From contig OX621171.1 in NCBI GenBank assembly GCA_951640195.1, forward strand, positions 868,001 to 932,000: a DNA stretch of 64,000 nucleotides. Direction: 5' to 3'. The position numbers and the translations under genes were made by a program. The stretch is from Porpolomopsis calyptriformis (Eukaryota > Basidiomycota > Agaricomycetes > Agaricales > Hygrophoraceae). Shown here piece after piece: positions 1 to 12,905 of this stretch. The notes below the pieces were generated by a model. The model had not been told where the DNA came from and made no database searches. It was given only the letters and a program-made list of their open reading frames with translations. Each line of letters opens with the position of its first letter. Position 1 is the stretch's first letter.

Positions 1-189
1 TTCAGTATTGAGATGACCCTGGAGGATACCCATGCATGTGTGGGTCTCTCAGAGTTCAGCCTGGATGCTAGTAAGCTGTGCAATTTGCACACTGTAAGCA
101 AATTTGCCTTCATCCTGCTGTTTGATCACTGATGGGTTTAACATGGATGTGATAGATATGAGTGCTTCAGTTGCAGCACCTGAATGCAA

Positions 190-835
190 TCATTTGGGAG
201 GTTTATCAATAAGAGGATTGAGGGTACAGTAGGCCTTTGCAACTATAGCTTTTTCCTCTGGCGGCTCATTTGTGTTGCCCTTCTCTTCGGTATTATCCTC
301 ATCTGTGATTTCAATAACTTCAGCAGGTGCAGTATCCTCAAATTCTGGATTGTCGAGGGCTAGGGCTCTGGCCTTTATACTGATTTTCTCATTGATATCC
401 CATACCTTCTGAATATGCTCTGGAACTTGTGCATTACTAGTTGGTTTGGGCGTATTCACAAGCTAAGTTGCATCAGTGTGTGTTAGGTAGGTAGCATAGA
501 TCAGGATGTACTGCATCAAACTTTGTATGGAGGGCCTTAGCATTGCAGTCAGAGTTATACTTGTACTTCTTGGCCCACACGTTATACGATCGCTCAACTA
601 AATCCCAGCCATGCTGTCCAATTGGTAAGTTCCTTTCGATAAAATGGAGTAGTGCATTGATTTCTTCTTGACTATAACCTGAAGCACCTGCCTTGTGACC
701 AGGATGCTTCAACCCCTTGGCATTCAATTTACCTTTTGTCACAGGTACCTTTGGGTTAGCTAACTTTCCTGCAGCTCACTTTTTTATAGGGTTCTCAATT
801 TCATCATCTCTCTCTTGTTTAATTCCTTTTGTCAT
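190..835 (-). pseudogene. Myb/SANT-like (DUF6818-type) domain gene, disrupted
   Basis: Probable DNA-binding protein of the fungal Myb/SANT-like type often found near transposons. Reading on the minus strand, one exon (to about 512) carries a GYSQEEINALL...LPIGQHGW...Y..W motif typical of this domain. A 49-bp intron (463-511, GT...AG) joins it in frame to a second exon (462-190) rich in acidic residues and ending in a stop. An ATG at 835 is in frame, but a TGA at 776-778 interrupts the frame between it and the domain. No ATG lies between that stop and the domain, so I call it broken. The family name rests on recalled motif similarity only; the N-terminus may extend further upstream. Confidence 0.5.
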
Positions 836-1313
836 ATGACCAAGGGTGTTACCATGATCAGAAGTGGACCAGGATGAAGGGGTAGTGGGTCTAAGAACAG
901 GGAGGTGGGGCAGGTAGTATGAGCTGGCAGTTTGATGTGATGTTGAGAATGGTGGTTGATTAAATTGGTTTCCATCAACATCTGGGATTCTTGGCTATGA
1001 AAAATAGTTAGGTGTGTAGTTAAAATTATTCATCCAAATATACAAGCTGATTTTCTTGTGCCATTAGAGGTTCAACAGCAAAAGTAAACTGGCTCATCGA
1101 TTATTGTAATGAACATGCACAAGTTTGTAGATGAAAGGATTGGTGGTATCAACCAGTGATGAGTGGATAAGAGTTGAGGGTAGTAAAGATGATTTAAAAA
1201 ATAAGTTATTGAAGTGCCTTATAACAATTCATACTTAGCAGTACTGAACAAGAGTCTTTTGTCTATACACATGGTTAGTAAATACAAGAGTTGTTAACAT
1301 GAGTTTTACAGTG

Positions 1314-1355
1314 AGGGAGGGCATGTTTTGCATCAAGGGAGGGCATGTTTTGCAT
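1314..1355. repeat. 20-bp direct repeat, two copies
   Basis: The 20-mer AGGGAGGGCATGTTTTGCAT occurs at 1314-1333 and again at 1336-1355, separated by 2 bp. It lies just upstream of the disrupted ORF that starts at 1382. No function is evident. Confidence 0.9.
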
Positions 1356-1381
1356 GGGTAAGTGTTTGAACATACTCAGCT

Positions 1382-2110
1382 ATGTTAACGCTTGATGAAA
1401 CTACACTCTTTTATTTCAATCTTAGCAACAGCAACCCAGTGAAAAAGACCGGACTCACCCAAACCTGGGCTGCTTCGGTACTCAAGGCTCAGCAGTTGTC
1501 CGAGCAGGGAGTCAACTCCACCAGCCACAGTGGAACCTCTTCCAGAGCCCCTACACTCACGAATGCCCCAACCCACCTATCTAGCATATCAGCTCTCTCG
1601 AGCGATGTTGTTATCACCTCCATCAAGGGACAGGAGGCTGGCATTGACCCAACTGGCAGATTATCTGATGAAGATGAGACTACTGGCATTGAGCGAGATG
1701 CAGCTGTTCTTAGCCCTCCCAAAGGGAACAAGCAGCTGAGTAGCAAGGCATATCGTTCAAATATTCATTCATTCATATATCAATTGCTGACTATTCTTTG
1801 TACCCAGGACATTATCAACATGAAGGACTTCAAAATACCCACGAAGACCAGAGCCTCACGGGAGAAAAGTCACAAGTTTAAGAATGAGGATCTGCCTGCT
1901 AGCTGTTAGGATCAGGGCCGGTGGCGCCAGCATTTTATTACGACGTACATGTGGTTCGTCAGATATCAACAAGATCCTTGGAATATTAAAGATGAGATTG
2001 CCATCAAGACTATGCAACTTCTTTGGGATGCAATTTACAGCAAAATCATATCCTTCAAAGTTACCATTGACACCCTGGTCTTTCATATTGTGAGTGGTAA
2101 CATTCACTAG
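1382..2110 (+). pseudogene. Hypothetical Agaricomycete protein with in-frame stop
   Basis: One reading frame runs for 242 codons, broken only by a TAG at 1907-1909. Before the stop it encodes a Ser/Thr-rich segment, an acidic stretch (LSDEDETTGIERDA) and a basic segment ending in KFKNEDLP. After the stop it continues with WRQHFITTYMWFV and a tryptophan-rich, structured-looking segment to a TAG at 2108-2110. The combination resembles an uncharacterised family repeatedly seen beside fungal DNA transposons. The unbroken frame on both sides of one stop suggests recent inactivation. No function is assigned. Confidence 0.5.
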
Positions 2111-3079
2111 GCGCAAAAAAACATTTTTATGACTGGAGAATGTATTAATAATATGATTCGGAATACTGAATTCATCTGACTTAAAATAAGTTTCATTTTG
2201 GGCACAAAAGTTCAAATTTTTATATGTAATTGTCGATATAGGAAGGGTTTAGTATCATACTACCTTCCTGGGTTAAGAAATATGAAATGTGAGTGCACTT
2301 GTTCAGTGCAAAAAGTTATGGACAAACCTTAAATTTAAAATCTGGCAAATTTTGGATTGAGATTCGGTTTTTGCTCCTCCTCAAATTCAAGGGTAAATGT
2401 AGTATGCAGTAGTAAATGTGACAGCGCATGCATTCTTGGACAGAATCCGAATTTGAGCATCTAGGAATGCTATATTCAATACCGAATTTTACTCACCTCT
2501 AATTTAGTCCTAAATATGGGATTTTTAATGTGTAAAAGTTAAAATACATCTCTAGATTCGGAAATTTACAAATGACAATAAGAATTTTGAATAAAGTAAA
2601 GGTTTCTTAAACGCAAAAAGATAATGCTGCATTTAGAATTTTACGCTGTACAAATTCATTAACCAGTACCAGCCATCTACTTGTCCAGTGCTTGGCTGCT
2701 ATTGGTCTTGTTCCAGTCTAGTGATCCATCAGTGATCCCGTTTGTATCCTGTCGACAGAGTCACCTGGTGGCAGGTATTGCACTTGCAGTATTGCACTTG
2801 CAGTATCATTCAAATCCTGATCAGTGGTAGACAATGACCAGGTAGAAATTGTTATGAGAATAAAAGTAAGAGTCCATGGACGCAAAATCAAGGATGACGA
2901 CACAACCACCCCTTGTGCAGAAAACTACATGATCCTCATTCACGGCGTACAAAAAATCCAGAATCCAACAATTCCGTCAATTCCGAGTAATCGTGTGAGC
3001 TCATCCCTCTTTCGCAATACCCGGACTCATTGGGTTTGAGCCATCATCGAATGAGTTCTGGAATAGACTATAAGATCGT
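2111..3079. other. No supported gene
   Basis: AT-rich stretch with only short ORFs. The single notable structure is a perfect 14-bp tandem duplication, ATTGCACTTGCAGT, at 2777-2790 and 2791-2804. Confidence 0.6.
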
Positions 3080-4110
3080 TTGACCGATTGAGATGTGTAC
3101 TCACCGTGTCCTATAGAATGGCTTTGTCGTCAGAACCAGACACACCATTAGGAGAGAATGCAATCGATCGTACCCAGTTGGAACATCCCTGAGGGTGTTT
3201 GGATGTGTACCGCTGACTGAGTCTCGCAGCAAAACAGTATTGTTGTCAGGTCAAGACACGATACGCATGCCATCAGAGGAGAATATGACTGATAGCACCC
3301 AGTCGGAGTGTCCTTCGAGGGTGTTCACGTTGCACCGCTGAATGCGTCCCACAGCCGAACAGTATTATTGTCAGATCAACACACGATACACGTACCATCA
3401 GGGAATGCGCGATTGTACCCAGTCAGAATGTCTTTGATGGTGTTCAGGGGCATACCATCAACTGTGTCTCACAGCCGAATGCTGGATCTGACACGATACG
3501 TGTTCCATCTGGGGAGAATGATACGCGTGCCATCAGGGGAGAATGTGTCCAATTGTACCAAGTCAGAATGTCCTTTGATGTTCAGGCACACACTGCTGAC
3601 CATGTCCCACAGCCAAACAGTTTTGTTGCTGGATCCAGAAATGATATGCCATTGGGGGAGAATGCGACAGGTTGTACCCAGTTGGAATGTGCCTTGGGGG
3701 TGGTCAGATATGCACCGCTGACTGCGTCCCATTGCCAAACGGAATGGTCACGGGATCCGGATACGATAGGCATATTATCAGGGAAAAATGAAGCTGATTG
3801 TACTCAGCTGAACAATATCTTAAGATCCTGACACGATATGCGCCCTATCAGGGGAGAATGCAACCGATTTTACCCACTTGGAATGTCCTTCGTTGGTGTT
3901 CAGGTGGCACCACTCACTGGATCCAGACATGATACGTGTGTCATCTGGGGAGAACGCAACCAATTGTACCAAGTTGGGATGTACCTTGAGGGTGTTCAGG
4001 TATGCACTGTTGTATGCATCCCACAGCTGAACAGTATTGTGGTCAGATCAAGACGCAATATGCATACCATCAGGGGAGAACACTCACTGACTTTCGATTG
4101 GTCAAAGCAA
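3080..4110 (-). pseudogene. Degenerate WD40 repeat array (NLR-type sensor remnant)
   Basis: On the minus strand the segment is built of roughly 126-bp units that translate, in shifting frames, to classic WD40 blades: GHSDLVQLDTFSPDGTRI, NKTVWLWD, AHSNWVQPVAFSPNG, SGSRDHSVWQWDAVSG. About seven to eight units can be followed, recognisable on the plus strand by recurring anti-sense blocks around CATCAGGGGAGAATG. Frameshifts and stops occur in most units, so it is not a functional gene. Highly similar 42-residue WD40 arrays are typical of the C-terminal sensor of fungal NACHT-WD40 (HNWD-like) proteins; no NACHT domain is seen here, so that origin is inferred. Confidence 0.7.
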
Positions 4111-4933
4111 CAAGTCCTTCCTTCAACATATCACGTTTCACATCGTGTCGCGCTCGCTATTTCAGCATTTTCACCAGTTTTGGATTGACAAAGCCTGAGG
4201 TGAGTGCCCTATAGCTGCGGTAAGCCCCGAGTCTTTTGCAGACTCACATTCAGCTCTAGCTACCATTAATCTGCCATTCCAGTGAAGGAGGGAAAGCGGA
4301 AAACATAACAGGTACATCCTCTTGTGCTTCAAGAAACTCGGACAAGCGACTTGTACAGTTTGGCTGAATGTAGAGGTCCACTCTGGAGTCACTCGCTTTA
4401 CCCACGGTTTAAGCAATTCAGGGCCTCCCGCTTCCTAAGGCTCAGACGACCACCGCTTTATCCTTGTTTCCTACCTCTGGTATTGGGGAATCGTCGTCTG
4501 GGTGCTGGTGCACCCTGCTTTTCCTTTGATTGCCCTCATCTGTCCACTGTAGCATCATATAGGAGTCCACCACAATACCCTGTCATCTATCGTTTTGCCA
4601 CACAATGTCTCGAACTCATCCTTGTATTTTCACTTTCGATATACACTCCTTGCGCTTGCTAACCTGCCATTTCTAGATGTTTTTTATGGTCTAAATCTTG
4701 TTTGAGGACCAAGCATCCTGGCCCTCGTGCTGCCAATGGGGATTGTGGCCCAAGGGGATGGTCGTATCGTCATTCCTTGATTTGTATACTATAACCACCT
4801 CTTTTGTGGTCTTGTGGCCTCATTTCTGCCATTTTCTTGGTAGGTATCAGCTTATTCTCGCAACTCTTCATGGGAGTATTTACATATGTCTTTATAGAAA
4901 TACATTATATATCCAATCACGGAAACATCTCAT
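4111..4933. other. No supported gene
   Basis: Several ORFs of 80-150 codons exist on both strands, but none shows a recognisable domain, and the plus-strand ones have cysteine- and serine-rich composition typical of chance frames. Confidence 0.45.
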
Positions 4934-6480
4934 TCAGCTTTTCGAAAGACTTGCTCCCAGTAAAAGCAAATGTTTGCGTGTAGAACAGATCTTACGAGAT
5001 GAGAGAAGGTTAAAATGTCGATATCGTAATAGAATAGGAATGAAGTCAAAAGGACCTAGTGGTGTCGGTGTTAATACACCTATATGCACAATCAAGAGAG
5101 ACTTACCAGTGCGCAAAACCTTTTGGATTTTTGTTCTGGATTGACACCCACTCGTGTGATCTAGCATAGATTTGGCAAAAGTACATCCATTGTCGTGAGC
5201 ATCCCAGACAACCTGCTTGTCAAAGTTGTTATCAGTGCCACAAAAATAGAGAGAACAGAAGCAGACTGTCAAGTGCTTCAATGGCCTGCCATCTGTGGTA
5301 TGCAACAAAGCTATTCAATATTTTGTATAGTGAAATTGCAAAGTGTACTTACATTCCCTTGCATCAAGAATCGTTAGCACTTGGCTAGTTTCATAATTCC
5401 AGAGGCAGAGATCGCCCTTGGCACCCTCGGCCAATAGGAGGGGGGCACCCCGAAGCGAGCGGAGCCTTGCATTTGGTATCGGACTTCTGAGAATAGATAT
5501 CTGGCGCTGCTGTTTAATCTTAGTCAGACGGCAGCCGCTGGAAACAGAGAGAATTAGGTGGTTGCCAATGGCAGCGGCGCCTGATCTGTTGATGTTAGAA
5601 GGGTATACAATAAGAGGAATGTTAGGACACTCACATAGGTGTGCTAGCTTGAATAACGACTTCCGTTTGGCTGTTTGTGATGTTAACAAAGCTGGAAAGT
5701 GAACATCACATCGTGATCCCACAGTAATGTGAGCATCACTACTCACATAATTTTCTGATCATCTAGAATAAGTGCAACAACTTTATTGTCAAGGCGAACG
5801 ATGGATTTTATGGAAACGCAACAGCCGATAGCTATGACTCGATGGAAGGACCATGAACCTGATGAATCGCATTTAGAATTACAACAAGCTGAAACAACCA
5901 GAGCAGTTCATACCGTCAGAATGCTCAAAATCCCACATGGTGATCTTACTACCCGCAACAGCGATCAAAGTCCTGCCACTTTGAGGTATAGCGGAGATTG
6001 GGGTATTTGAATCGCATGGCAAAGCTTGGTAGCTCGCAATAGGCTGGATTGAAATAGTTTGATCAGCGTTTGAAACCAGAATGTAAATGGATTCACATTA
6101 TCTAGTTTGAATATCACTTGGAGTAAATTGCTAGTCGTGAAGCCGACAACAATTGAAAGGAAGCCTGGAAGAGTGGGGACCCAGCTCAGACAAGATGGGC
6201 TTTGATCAAGTCCAAAGGTATGAGTGAGTCGCTTGCTAGAGAGTGAATAAATGGCCACAGTGCCGTCTTTAGCGCAGGTTGCTAGATACTGCCCATTGCT
6301 GTCGAACTGAATATCTGTGATATCACTGTCGTGCGATCTGGGGAGTGAAAATGAGTGCATCAGAATCTGCAATGAAGGCACGGAGCAAAATACCAGAAAC
6401 CCTTTAAATGACATCGTAAGGCTAGCGGAACTAGGTTGGAAAAAGCCTAGTACTATGAGACTCATGGCCATTAGAGTTGC
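4934..6480 (-). CDS. WD40-repeat protein A (multi-exon)
   Basis: A minus-strand gene split by short introns. The exon around 6370-5965 encodes clear WD40 sequence (SDITDIQFDSNGQYLATC followed by KDGTVAIYSLSS) and continues with CLSWVPTLPGFLSIVVG. A further exon carries KITMWDFEHSD near 5925, another VRLDNKVVALILDDQKI near 5765, and one around 5480-5380 LLAEGAKGDLCLWNYETSQV. The last plausible exon (about 5310-5150) includes GRPLKHLTVCFCSLYFCGTD. WD40 propellers are protein-interaction scaffolds; this resembles an expanded Agaricomycete family also present at 10.6-12.4 kb and 53.9-55.2 kb. Exon borders are approximate, and I could not establish the true start or confirm that all exons join in frame. 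Confidence 0.55.
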
Positions 6481-6599
6481 CGTGTTTGTTTGGCGAAACC
6501 ATTCAAGGTGAAAATTTGGTTAGATACATGTGTAAGAAATAGAGTACCTGCTCAGTAGTAGGCACATTGTCTTATGTAACTAGTTAACTGATTCTATCC

Positions 6600-8420
6600 A
6601 TCCATGAGGTGTGCCTGCCCCAGAAACGGCGACCTGGCTCTACACGACGAACGGCAGCTATGTGTTATTATTTAATGGGGTGGCTATTCGCAATGCGTTC
6701 CCAATAAAACCTGGTAGTCATGTCTTTGGAGTCCTGGGTAAGTCGCATAGTCAGAGCCTGTGTGCTGGTTATTCACTTCGGCAGGTCTTCCTGGAGTTCC
6801 CATTCCTAATGGTATCAGCAACACCTGGCCGTGCTAAGCCTACGGGGGACCCCTGCCAACCTCAATGAGAGGGCTTAAACCAGGGCTCTGTAATTATTGC
6901 GGTTGGATAGTAAACTGTATTCGTCATTGATTCCACATTTATAGGCCGGCCAAGAAGATGACCCAATGGGAGAAGAATAGTGAGCTATTTCTCTCTGAAA
7001 TCGTGTAGCATGGACTCACGGGTGGGGGTGAAAGTGGTTACGACAAAGGTGCAAATAATCTGGGTGCTGAATTTTCAGATCCTAGAAATACCAACCAATG
7101 TAAGGTATTGTCTCCTAAGTCTCCCGAAACCAACCTGGCCCATGTAAGTAAGATTTTGACATACGTGTTTTGCAATATTAACGAATTATACAGAAGCTTG
7201 TGAGAAGGTTCCTCCAGGAGAAAGGAGTCATACCAAAGCCACTATCCGATAAGGAAAAGAGAAGAGTTGACCCCAACCCATTGCCTCTCCCAAGTGTGCC
7301 CCCCACCGTGGATCCTGCAATCTTAGCGGCATATTGTAACTGACATCATACCGGGCCGACACCTGACTACATGCCAATTTCCTGGACAGATTCTATGTGG
7401 CATCCTTGGAACCAAAGGGTGATCCAACTTCTCACAAACGAATTCATGGAAAATGTCTGTGCTTGTAAATACCAAGCCTTAACCTCGGAAGCAGACAGTG
7501 AAGGATCTGGCTTTATAATGAAAATGATAGAAACGAAGTTAGGAAACCGCCATGCCAAGTTAAGGAGGAGCTTGCGGAAAATGACCCAGGCGTCTAACCT
7601 CCCACAGACAGAGATCGTTGAACTCTTTGTCAGAGAAAACGCGGAAGTACATACTCAGGCACGACGGCGTGAGCAGAAAAGGGGTGTAAGTTATTCATCT
7701 TCATTTGATCAATCCTGACTTCTCGAAAGCTCTACGTCAGATGCTATGAAATCATCGAGCAGGAGCTTGATTCCAATGATTCTCCACTTTGGAAAGAGAT
7801 TCAGGCCATTTTTGAACTATTCGATGAAAAAGACATGTCTTCGGATGAGACTGAGACTGAAGCTCTCTTCAACATCAGCAAAGAAACTTGCCGCATTCGG
7901 AAGCATTGGATCAGTGAGGATATCTCGAAGGTCTGCCATTCATAACAGTTTCAAGTTATCGAGAAGTTACATGGACTATGGCAGATTATGAACTTCATCG
8001 ATAAACATTACAGAAATCAAACAACTAGTGGCTCTCTGAGACGCGGTCATCTACCTCTCAAGCGCCTCTGGGACTCAAAGACTGTCAATAGTGTCTGTTG
8101 TTCGAAGGCTGGTCTACCGCAGAACATCTACAGCACCGATCTGGCTGAAGAGGCACTTGAAACGCTCCAACCGCGCAAGCCTATCCCTTTACCCAATGCA
8201 CGTCTTCTATTCAGGTTCTCCTGGGCCACCATTTCTGACCTAATACCTACAGCTTCCTGTGTCATCTCTTGGAAACAACCCAGCCTCTTTCCTTGCCTCT
8301 GACTCAATGGACCTTTGACTATGGGGAAAGCCCAGCGATAATCCACCGTCCTGAACCCCCGGTCAAAAACAGGACTGGATATAGTCAGTGCGAGTGAAGT
8401 AGATCCACTCAATTATAGCC
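6600..8420 (+). pseudogene. Hypothetical Agaricomycete gene, exons with in-frame stop
   Basis: From about 7195 the plus strand reads LVRRFLQEKGVIPKPLSDKE and, after an in-frame TGA near 7340, PTPDYMPISWTDSMWHPWNQ and a basic segment ending ARRREQKRG. A short intron (about 7685-7728) leads to RCYEIIEQELDSNDSPLWKE and SKETCRIRKHWISEDISK. Later exons (7990-8300) contain LPLKRLWDSKTVNSVCCSKAG and LPQNIYSTDLAEEALETL. This order of motifs matches a widespread uncharacterised Agaricomycete family that often lies near transposons; no named domain or function is known to me. The region 6600-7000 is less certain. The stop may be real inactivation or a missed intron. Confidence 0.45.
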
Positions 8421-9419
8421 CACTACGTAAATTTTTATTTTGTCAGAATGAATGTATTTGCGAGTGAAATACGAAATAAAGGACCTCGCCCTTGCCCGTT
8501 ATTTCTCATAACTTTGGATTTAACAGTACACATGATGAAAACAAGGGAAATTGAGCAGATATGACACGCGGTATCACTGCGCCTGCGCCTGCTTTAGATC
8601 CCATCCTGGTTCCCCTCTCACTTTGCTCACTTTAATGAGATAGAACTCCTCGATCTCCGTTATGCTTCCGGCTGGCCCTCGATGAGGTATTTTTCAGATA
8701 TCGGCGGACCAACTCATGGACGACCCAATTATCTTGATACGAGAGCAAGACTGGATGCTGGCGAGAAGCCTGCGGAGGTTTGAGCTTCTATGGAGGATCT
8801 CACAGGTAAGGAAATTCACCAACAATGACACCGTCGCAAGTTTAGCTGAATCCATTTGTTTGCGAAGCAGCAGACACGTCTCAAAGTGCTGCCGAACAAG
8901 CTCATTTACGCAGTCCTAGGAGAAAGTGAATGATGAGAAGAAGCCAACTGCCAAGACGAGAATATGACTTGCACGGATTGCTGAATATTCTTTGGGGGAC
9001 CAGTTGAGCCATAACTTCAGCTTTAAAGACATCACATTTGGTGGTTTCTTGATATGCAGTGTCTTTTCTGGTGGCAGGGATGGTACCACAACTTTGTTTG
9101 GAGTCTGCACAATCTGGTCCTCCGGATCAGGATGTTATCAGTTCGGAAAATGCAAATACCTCGAATGCTTGAATGGGTCACATCGAATGAAGTTTAGACG
9201 GTAATTGTGGAACCTGTTTCTGCGGATGTACAAAGTTTTGTGTCGTTCGGTCAAGACCCAGCCTCGTCAACGGCGTTGCGGGGTCTTCATGCAGATTCCG
9301 AATGAAATTCCACCAGGAAGTGGTAGGACCGTGGTGTCTGAGAGCTGGGATCCTTGGCATTTCCTTGAGAGTTGAGAGAAGCAGCGGATGTAAAGTACAT
9401 AAAGTTGAACCCATATTTA
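8421..9419. other. No supported gene
   Basis: Only short ORFs without recognisable domains are visible on either strand. Confidence 0.4.
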
Positions 9420-9881
9420 TTATTTTATTTTATTTTTTCTGCATTGTCTGTTCGGATTCAATTTCACCCAACTTGGCAAATCGCAGATCTGCCTCCATGT
9501 TTGTGAGACCTGTCCATTATCCATGAAGGTCAATGGGAAGGAATTTCGACATAAGAGCCAAGCCATGGGAACCGGCAAAGAAAGATACGAGGACAAAGGA
9601 ACAATTAACATAGCACTGTCAGGGTTGAACGTGAGGCCAAAGAATAATGCAGCGGCTAAACATAGTCCGATCGCTTGAGCGTACCTTACATATAGCTCAA
9701 ACCTGGAGATATGAAACGTGTGCACAAAAACTTGGTATGTCCATGCGTGCATTGCGGACTGTTTATCCAATACCCTCTGGTCCTCCCGCTCCAATCGCCA
9801 CCTGCCTAGTCTTTCCCTGGGTGGATCATAATGGTAATTCAGGTTGCAGCATCCTGAGATTTCGTGATTACTTAGCTCCAA
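9420..9881 (-). CDS. Possible membrane protein fragment
   Basis: A minus-strand frame contains a charged N-terminal segment (RERLGRWRLEREDQRVLDKQ) followed by at least two hydrophobic stretches suited to membrane helices (AIGLCLAAALFFGLTF and IVPLSSYLSLPVPMAWLL). It lies downstream of WD40 gene B on the same strand. The start, exon limits and family are not established; the composition is the only argument for coding. Confidence 0.3.
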   Translation of the reverse strand: MELSNHEISGCCNLNYHYDPPRERLGRWRLEREDQRVLDKQSAMHAWTYQVFVHTFHISRFELYVRYAQAIGLCLAAALFFGLTFNPDSAMLIVPLSSYLSLPVPMAWLLCRNSFPLTFMDNGQVSQTWRQICDLPSWVKLNPNRQCRKNKIK

Positions 9882-10559
9882 CAGATCGCGATTTCAGTGG
9901 TAATGCAGTGAGTTGTCTCATTCAAAAGCCCAAGGGTCAAGCAGGGTGTCTTAGTAGGGGAGGGTATAGCTTACGAGTGGTGCTTGGTGATTGGGATGAT
10001 GTCCTTTACTTGAATGTGCAGGTAGTGTTTATTCCAAACGCGCCTATTTGTTAACTTATATAAAATAACAGAAATTCATCCGAGCGAGACTTCGCTACTA
10101 TATGGACGAATGATCGCTGATACAAGGTTCCTCTATTACAAGACAACCGGCATCCATCATTTCCAAAGTGCAGTTAGAGGTAAGGTGTCGAAATCACAAT
10201 CTGATGCACTCTTGTTGAGCTATTCAGGTCAAGGAAAAGTTCCCAATCATATCCAAGTATGAGGATGACTGGCCGACGCGGGATATGATCTCAACCTTTC
10301 TTAGCAACTCTTCTTATCCCAAATTCTCACACTAATTCACTAGTCAGTATGTACCTTTCAATTGATGGACAGCAGAATGCTTCAAAAACGGTTTTGGCAC
10401 ATGTATATCAGGTATGAGTATGGGTACCTGCGCAAATAATGTAGTACCTCACTGCAGTCATTATAACTTGACAAGAAATTGTGAATAACAGTCGTGATCC
10501 AATGAACATTGAGATACTTGGCTAGTTTCATTACATGTGTGAAGTAGAAAGAACAAAGC

Positions 10560-12420
10560 TTGACTATACCAACGAGAAGTCCTTCAATTGTATGGAGGTG
10601 AGTTGGATAATGAATGGCTGAATGAAGGAGCAGATGAGATATACAAATATACCAACAATGCATTGGCGCGTGAGAGAATTGGAGCGAGTTGAAGCCATAG
10701 TCAGTTCCTGGTGGACGATGTCATTCCCAAGACGGTGATCAATCTGCGGCCATTCAGAAGATATAGATGAAAGAGTGCGAGTTGAAAAACACTGACCTTG
10801 CAACACCATACAGCAATAAGGGTGTGTCCCTTCTTCCCTTTGGATGCACCTACTAGAAAGTCTGTTCCTTGAATGTTGTCGCTCACAGCCTGTAACGACG
10901 ACAATCAATGAAGCGTGTTCAAGGAAAAGAGGATCTATATTACATCGACGGCTTGAAATGATGCGTGAACAGAGTCTGTAACCAAACTGGGATCACCAAC
11001 TCAAATTGTAAATGAGGGAAAGTACTATCATACCAGGACGGCGAAGCGTGGTAACAGGAGAGGCGTCATAGCTGCGAAAAATGCTGATAGTCCCTTTCTC
11101 GGTTGGAGAAACCAATAGGGTACCTGACTTGAGCGAGGCAATCCCCTGACTGGTGCGCGAGTGGATGCCATAACGTGCTGTATAGTTCAGCTTCAGATCC
11201 AGGAAACTGTATATATCGAGACCATCTTGCAAGTTGAAAACAGCGAATTGCTTGGTTTGCGGTAGTAAGAGTGCGTTGCCCCTATTGCCGATGATTACAT
11301 CAACGAATCACTATGTGAAAGAAAGGGCACACGGACTTACAGATAATGGGGAGTGCGCTGTTCCTCAGCGCAAGACGTAGAATTAGGATCCTCGTCCTGG
11401 CCCAGCACCTTCCGTTCAAGTAACTTCCACGGTTTAACCGAAAAACGGATTCTACATTCATAACATCAGATAGTCAGGCCATAAATGTTTAACAATGGGG
11501 GACTTACACAAGCGCAGGATCTAGGTAGCCAACGACAACCTCAGCGCCCTTTTCAGCAAATCCGACGAAACGTGGAAGAGAGTATTCAGGCCGCTGCTCT
11601 CCCGTTGGATGATAACTGAGTATGCCTAGGGAATGGAAATCAATGTGTGCAAGAATGACATCTGCTTCGAATTTTACCATGCTCATCAACATCCCACAGC
11701 TTCACGCATGTTCTCCCCTTGCCCACTGAGACCAAGCAATGGGTATCTAGAGAGAAGTTCATACTTTCAACCACAACCTGGGAGACACCATCTCCGTGGG
11801 CTTCGACATCATAGATGTGACAAAAGCGTCCCTACAATGAAGTTAGCTCGGTGACTTTGAACAGGAGACAGCATGACTGACAGCTTGATTTTCCCTTGAG
11901 TAAGTGATTATCTTCCCGCGAGTTGTACCTACAGCAATAATATCGTTGTTAACCCAACAAAGCTCTGAAATCCCGCCATGTTCGACAAGAAGTTGACGCG
12001 ACTGTAGAGGATCATCCAACTGAGATGTAAGATCAAAAAAGAGTAGACATCTGAAATCGTCTGTAAATAAATGGGTTATTTGTCCATATGGTGCGGTCGA
12101 CAATGGACAATCAGAACTGACCGGCTGCTGCAAGGAGATTGCCTGCAGGTTGGATTTTCAAAGAGTTGACGGTGTGTTGGTGGTTGGTACGCAGTACTTT
12201 GTGAAGTACAAAACCGCTCTGGGGGTCCTGCTTCGAGGTGAAAGTTAGGTAAACAGTAAGATAATTGATGACTCACGATTGATGGTCTGAGGAATGGGAG
12301 AGTCATGACCAAAAAATGGTATGCAATGGATGCAAGTAGGTATTTCGTGCAAGTTTGAAGGAGCACCAGGCTCAGATGAATGAGGTCATTCGTCCCTTTG
12401 CGTTAATGTTTTTATGCTTC
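10560..12420 (-). CDS. WD40-repeat protein B (multi-exon)
   Basis: Minus-strand exons join through short introns with normal splice ends. In order they encode HQHTVNSLKIQPAGNLLAAA (about 12180), an intron ending TTTACAG, then DDFRCLLFFDL and ELCWVNNDIIAVGTTRGKII (about 12080-11900), CLVSVGKGRTCVKLWDV (about 11720), PRFVGFAEKGAEVVVGYLDP (about 11540), and the long exon about 11280-11035 with LQDGLDIYSFLDLKL and LLVSPTEKGTISIFRS, ending at a GTATGATA donor. A late exon (10900-10790) has LVGASKGKKGHTLIAVW. No obvious stop interrupts the main exons, so this looks like the best preserved of the three WD40 paralogues. Paralogue to the genes at 4934 and 53880; role unknown. Confidence 0.6.
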
Positions 12421-12905
12421 GGGATCAGTAGCGTGAAATGGAGCTAACTTTAGACTGATCAGTGTTCAACCGGGACTCACAGATTTTTTTCTTCTTGGCT
12501 TTATTGAACAATGTGCTGCAGGTCCGTTCCTGGATGGTCACTCGGTTCTGGGTCGCCTAGTACTAGGCAACTATAATGAAACCCTGCCGCATGGCCTTTC
12601 CAATGACTCCCACATGACTCCTATGTGCTTTTGTATCACGGAAGGTAGCGACCTTACTCTTCTCTATTCAACTTTCTAACTTAGGACTTGTTCAAGGGTT
12701 TGTCACGACCTAAGTTAACATGAATGCTCGTAGGTCTTTTGACCTTTGTTTTTGAAATCTGATGTTTAGCCATGACAGTTAGGTCTACCTCTCTTTTGTC
12801 CAAGTTACGAGCCCTACGAAACAAGGAGCCACAAGGTAATTCATCATCCCACTATATACCGAGTTATTTTTCAGTAATTTACTTGCAGATGGTCATAAAA
12901 ACAAA
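12421..12905. other. No supported gene
   Basis: Spacer between the 5' end of minus-strand WD40 gene B and the plus-strand transposase; no ORF with recognisable content. Confidence 0.4.

Noticed and set aside
3080..4110. Possible CRISPR-like or satellite repeat array
   Set aside because: Units of about 126 bp translate to WD40 blades on the minus strand, which explains the periodicity; there are no constant repeats with unique spacers.
4698..5144. 148-codon plus-strand ORF
   Set aside because: No recognisable motif, and it overlaps the last exons of the minus-strand WD40 gene A.
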